Source: Tetrahymena thermophila SB210
Taxonomy: Eukaryota; Ciliophora; Oligohymenophorea; Hymenostomatida; Tetrahymenidae
Direction of reading: 5' to 3'
Length of the DNA stretch: 64,000 bases
Assembly (NCBI RefSeq): GCF_000189635.1
Contig: NW_002476426.1
Coordinates: 1,054,001 to 1,118,000, forward strand
The notes below the pieces were generated by a model. That model had not been told where the DNA came from and did no database searches. It saw nothing but the letters and a program-made list of their open reading frames with translations. Below, piece after piece: positions 59,601 through 64,000 of the stretch (positions are counted from its first letter, which is position 1; each line of letters starts with the position of its first letter). Both the position numbers and the translations under genes were made by a program.

Positions 59601-62600
59601 ATGAGAAGTTTTAATAATTCTGTTAATGAATAATAGAAATCTTTCTAGAGTGATTCAATCAATGAAGATAGCAAAATTAGTTCTAAAATTAATGAAACAC
59701 AAAATTAATATTTGAGCAATAATAATGTTATCAACAATAACTTTTCAGAATAGCGCTCTAAAAGCTAATCTTCTTTTATAAAATCTTAAGCTTCTAATCA
59801 TAGTATTCCTATCACAAATTAAAGTTATAATGATAACCTTAGTGTGAATAGAAGTAATAACAGTAGAACACATACAAGTATACAAATTCCTTAAAAGAAG
59901 TCTTAGTTTCACATCTAAAATTATTCAGGATATAAAAGATATGATGAACCTGTCAAGCTAAATAAAGATTAAAATTTTATGCCTTTGTCAAATCATATCA
60001 GTTCATCAGAAATATTGTTTAATTCTGGAATATATCAAAAAAAATATAATGAAAATGACTCTACAAAAGCTTCTATTTTAATGAATTTAAACACTACAAT
60101 AGTTGACCCTTCAAAAAGCTAATCTTTTCTGATTTAGAAACCTATAAAACAGTAGCTTGATGTGATAGATGAATAAATCAATTTAGAAAATCAAAGGAAA
60201 GAATTACAAAAGTTTTCTTTTTAAAAAGATTAAAACCAATAAAATTATTAAAGAAGAGCATCAGAAATTTTAGAAGAAACTGCTAAGCAATTAGAAGAGG
60301 AAAGAAATAGACCAAAGCCTTAAGAAATTCATGTTATTGTAAATCCGTATGAAATTACTAGACAAGATATACTTGAAAAAATGATAAATAAAGACAAATA
60401 AATGAGAGAGTAAGAAGAATCAATAAAAGCTAAAGAATTTAGATAAGCAAAAAATAAACAAGCTAAAGAGCTACTTATATTTTTAGGAATGAAATTACCT
60501 TCTGATGATGAAGAAGAGGAAGAAGAAGTATAAATAGAAAAAGATAAATCTTTCAATAAAATAGCTTTATAGCCTTAAATTCCATCTAACCATAATTCAT
60601 AAACAAATATATCTGAATAGCCCTCTCATAGTGTTACAAAATCGTTTTTTAACAGAAAACCAAAAAAAAGACAAACCACTAGAGTTATTGATATTATTAA
60701 TTAAATGAACTCCAAGACTCCATAGGAGCAGAAAATGTAAATGATTAAGGGTGAAACTGCTTTGATTATAAAATCATAAAAAAATTTAAAGTCAACAACA
60801 AAAGTAGACTTTGAAGATGATTATCAGTAGCAAGATAATAAAACCCAAAACTTGATTAGAGGCTCTCAAACCAGTATCTAATTACATAACGAAAAGTCAA
60901 ATAATGACATACAATCAGATAAATAAAATATTAAACCAATTTCAGATGTCTAACCTCCTTCAAATAACTATACAATTAGTGATATAGAAGATACTAAAAG
61001 TGTTTAACTTTAAATGGAATAATTTTTAAATCGGAGAACTCTTAAATAAAGCTTTAGATTACCTTTAAGGTATAATTCTGCAATTATTAAAAGAGCTTTC
61101 GAAAAGTAGGGATAAACCTATATTAGCAAATGGCTATCCCATACAACATTCACTTAAACAGATTTAGCAGAAGATGAAGAAGATATAGATCAAACGGTTA
61201 TCAAAAATGCAGCACCTGGTTAATAGGTTATCTTAATAGAAACAAAACCTTAAATTATCAAGGGAAGATTGAATAAATTTGGTAAATACAAAAGGAGGCT
61301 GAGAGAATCGATGACGAATTTTGAAGATGAGGATGAAGATCCAGAATAAATACTCAACAAAGCAAATAGTGTTAAAAGAAGAGAAGTTTTGAGTAATTAA
61401 AGTTATTTTAAGATGATCGATTGTTGAGCTATTTCATTTTTTTTATTTTAGAAAATAGGATGAGAATTTAAGCTAATGTAGAGTCAAAAAAGGAAAAAGA
61501 ACTAGCTAAAAAAGGTAGAGAGTACTAAATTTAGACAGATATTCCAGAGTCGAAATGGGAATAGAAAATGGTTTAATTAGGAAAAAGAAAGGTTAGGTTT
61601 CAACTTGAAAATGATCTATATTAACCTGACTTAGATGTAGGTCCGGATACAATTTTTAAAAATCCTACATTTTTTCGAGGGCTACAAATTCCTAAAAGTG
61701 GAGCTTAAACTTTAACTTCTATTGGCTAATCCATGACAAGCTTTGCGTAAATAGATTTTGAATTAGAACCAAAAAGTCACCATGAATTTGATGATAAATA
61801 TAATCTAATGGATGTGTTTAGTGAGTTATATAAAGGAGGTGATAGAAAAGATTATAAGCTCAAGTAATAATGGATAGATTTTTTAATTTATAAAGACAAG
61901 ATGGTTGATGCTTTTGAGAGAATGGATGGCTTAAGGTATTTTTGATTAATTTCATTTTCAAACAAATAGTAAGAAATTTATTTTAATAAATTATTATAGA
62001 TATAAATATCCTCTCTAAAAGAAAATCGAATAAGATGTGAGAAATCAGTAAATTTATGAAGATATTATCAAGGAAAGCGAAGAAGAAAAAGTCTGGAAAC
62101 CAGATGACTAACCCTAAACAGATCCACCAGATTAACTAAAAGAATTTTTGATTGAACCGAACATTTTAGTTTATTCCAAAAATATTTTAGATTTAGATAG
62201 AAATTATAATAAAAATAAATAAGATAAAGAATAGGATTTAACAAATTAAAGAAGGGTAGCTAAATTAGGTTTAGCTGATGAAAAAACACAAGCTCACTAA
62301 ATTCAATAATTGGTTGATTAAAAGAGTAAGCCTAGTGAAGTTACATATGGAAATAGAGAGATATTTGACTTTATGTATAAGAATTATGGAGATCTTGCTT
62401 TTGTTCCAATGAAGACATTATAAAGAATTTATGACGAAAAAGATTAAAAATAAAAGATTTCATAACTTGAAAAAATACTCTTCGAATAAACTCCAGCTAT
62501 CCCAAATAATATTCATACAAACAATAATTTATTTTTAGTTAAAGAAGTTAATGAATATGAAAATGAATTGAGATAAAAAAAGAGACAAAAACAAACCATT

Positions 62601-63658
62601 TCTAGAGCTAGTTCTTAAAGCTAAGTAAAAGAAGACATATCTTAAAAAAATTTCGAAGAAGCTAATTAAAAATCGAAAATTTAAGCCCAAATAAATTCTG
62701 TATTAGCTTCAGTTAATCCAATTAATTTTTAATTTATTGCAAATGATGTAAAGCAAAAATCTATAGTAAAGGGTGTTGAAAATATTGCTACAAAAAGCTT
62801 TAAAAATTTTTCAAAGATCTAAGATATGTCACAATAAATAAAATCTTAAATCGAACCACCATCAATAGAATAAACTTAAAAAAATATATTACAATCTCAG
62901 ACTGAAAATAAAACATAATTTTAAATTTAATCTTTACAGCAAATAGGTGAGCCTTAATAATAATAACAACAAATCCAAAAAAGCAACATTTCAAATAGAG
63001 AATAATAAATTAAAACTTTAAAAGACCTAAATGAGATGTACACGACCCCTGGACAATTAATATCTCAAACACTCAAAACTATTAAAAGCTATAATAAATA
63101 ACCAACAAACTAAGATAATCCAGAGTTTGACATTAAAAAAAGTAAATAAAAAAATTTTTTTTTTTATTTTTATTTTTTTTATTAATAAAAAATATTTATT
63201 TTACTTAATTAGATACAAACATGTCTTTTTACTCTAACCCAGATGAAGCTAAATAAGTAATAAAAAACCAGTATTATGTTGATCATGGCTCTCATCTACT
63301 TAATACATAATATGATTATAATATACCTGCTCATTATCATTATAGAGAAGCAGAGCAAGGTCTCTTTTATCTTTCGAAGAATTATAGAGATTACTTTGAA
63401 CCAGCAAGAGATGTATTTGCTGAAAAAGATGGATGGGATATTCTTGATTAATTTGCTAAGAATCCTAAAAATCTGAAAACAGAAAAACCATAGATTCATA
63501 ATTATAGCTAGCAAAAGGAATTTCATGATGAAAACGATATATTAACTGCTTTCCATGGAATATCTGTAATGAATAACTGCAATAAATTATTTAATGATGT
63601 AGAAAAAAGAAATGAAGATAATTTTAAAAGGAGAATTTACTATAATTCTTCATAGTGA
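59601..63658 (+). CDS. Large uncharacterised acidic/basic protein, four exons
   Basis: Exons 59601-61401, 61452-61935, 62000-63141 and 63213-63658 (introns 50, 64 and 71 nt; phases 1, 2, 1) encode 1290 aa. The N-terminal 170 residues are S/N-rich. A coiled coil follows (EILEETAKQLEEERNRPKPQ, then EKMINKDKQMREQEESIKAK), then an acidic run near residues 301-310 (SDDEEEEEEV). Exon 2 and 3 hold ordered-looking blocks: YNLMDVFSELYKGGDRKDYK with QWIDFLIYKDKMVDAFERMD, and EIFDFMYKNYGDLAFVPMK. The last exon is complex and aromatic (EQGLFYLSKNYRDYFEPARD, then EKDGWDILDQFAKNP). The last splice is supported by the lack of any TGA in frame before it; the ATG at 63221 (MSFYSNPDEAK) could alternatively start a separate small protein. 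I recognise no family. Confidence 0.7.
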
Positions 63659-64000
63659 ATAGAAATATACTTGCCTTAAAATAATTTATTAATTGAATTG
63701 AAATTATTTATAATAATTAAAAGTGCTTCAGAAATTTATTCATTCAATAGAAAAGTTATTGTGATTTATTTAAGAAATCATTGTAAACCCTTTTAATAGA
63801 ATGCGATTTAGTTAAAAATGGAGTTATGAAATGATGATGTAAACTAAGATATTATAATGATAGAAAATCACATAAAGTAAATGAATGAACAAATCAAATT
63901 TTATAAATTAAAATAAATAGATAAATAAATTAATTAAAATATAATAGAAAGATTTATTTTTTTTATATGGTTTGTTGAAGAACAAAAAAATAATTTTTTA
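63659..64000. other. Intergenic end of window
   Basis: A/T-rich sequence after the last stop, with TAAATAAATAAATTAATT-like repeats near 63910-63940. Nothing else seen. Confidence 0.5.

Noticed and set aside
1..64000. tRNA, rRNA, CRISPR array, transposase, telomere repeats, bacterial-type promoters or ribosome binding sites
   Set aside because: No B-box-like GGTTCGAATCC, no conserved rRNA segments, no regularly spaced repeats, no GGGGTT arrays and no transposase motifs were seen; bacterial signals do not apply to a ciliate nucleus.

Overview
The window is macronuclear-type DNA of a ciliate, most likely Tetrahymena or a close relative. Three things show this. The DNA is strongly AT-rich. Clearly conserved proteins (NOP58, ZC3H15/DFRP1, a VPS9-domain protein, a Nudix hydrolase) read straight through many TAA and TAG codons, which must mean glutamine, and end only at TGA (ciliate nuclear code). 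Most genes carry short AT-rich introns, mainly about 47-70 nt, that begin GT and end mostly in TAG or AAG. Under the standard code almost every gene here looks like a string of fragments. The exon models below were built by hand in the ciliate code, and I required reading phase to match at every splice junction.

Layout from left to right: a partial Q-rich gene (1-462, minus); a two-TM protein (2427-3066, plus); a long coiled-coil protein with two CxxC pairs (3986-6647, minus); a 2H phosphoesterase (7782-8372, minus); a 14-exon RasGAP-like plus VPS9 protein resembling GAPVD1 (9471-14761, plus). Next comes a long minus-strand block: a 95-aa protein, a B-box-like protein, a B-box/coiled-coil/WD40 protein, NOP58 with a 920-nt structured intron, a tentative small gene, a Q/N-rich 1338-aa protein with a C-terminal motif I associate with ciliary proteins, an intronless 2355-aa NACHT-WD40 protein, and ZC3H15/DFRP1. 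From 42.3 kb the genes are on the plus strand: Nudix hydrolase, a coiled-coil protein, a tail-anchored possibly metaxin-like protein, a Myb-like DNA-binding protein, and two large low-complexity proteins. Between 47.3 and 47.7 kb lies a minus-strand reading frame that makes sense only if TGA is tryptophan and TAA is stop, so it looks like a decayed mitochondrial gene copy.

The genes do not form an operon-like system; each looks independently transcribed. Shared themes are ribosome and translation biology (NOP58, ZC3H15), endosomal Rab/Ras signalling (VPS9 protein), cilium or cytoskeleton-type coiled-coil proteins, and receptor-like beta-propeller architectures. The most striking single locus is the NACHT-pentapeptide-like-WD40 gene, an NLR/STAND-type architecture in one uninterrupted 7-kb exon. 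No rRNA, tRNA, CRISPR array, transposase or telomere was recognised.
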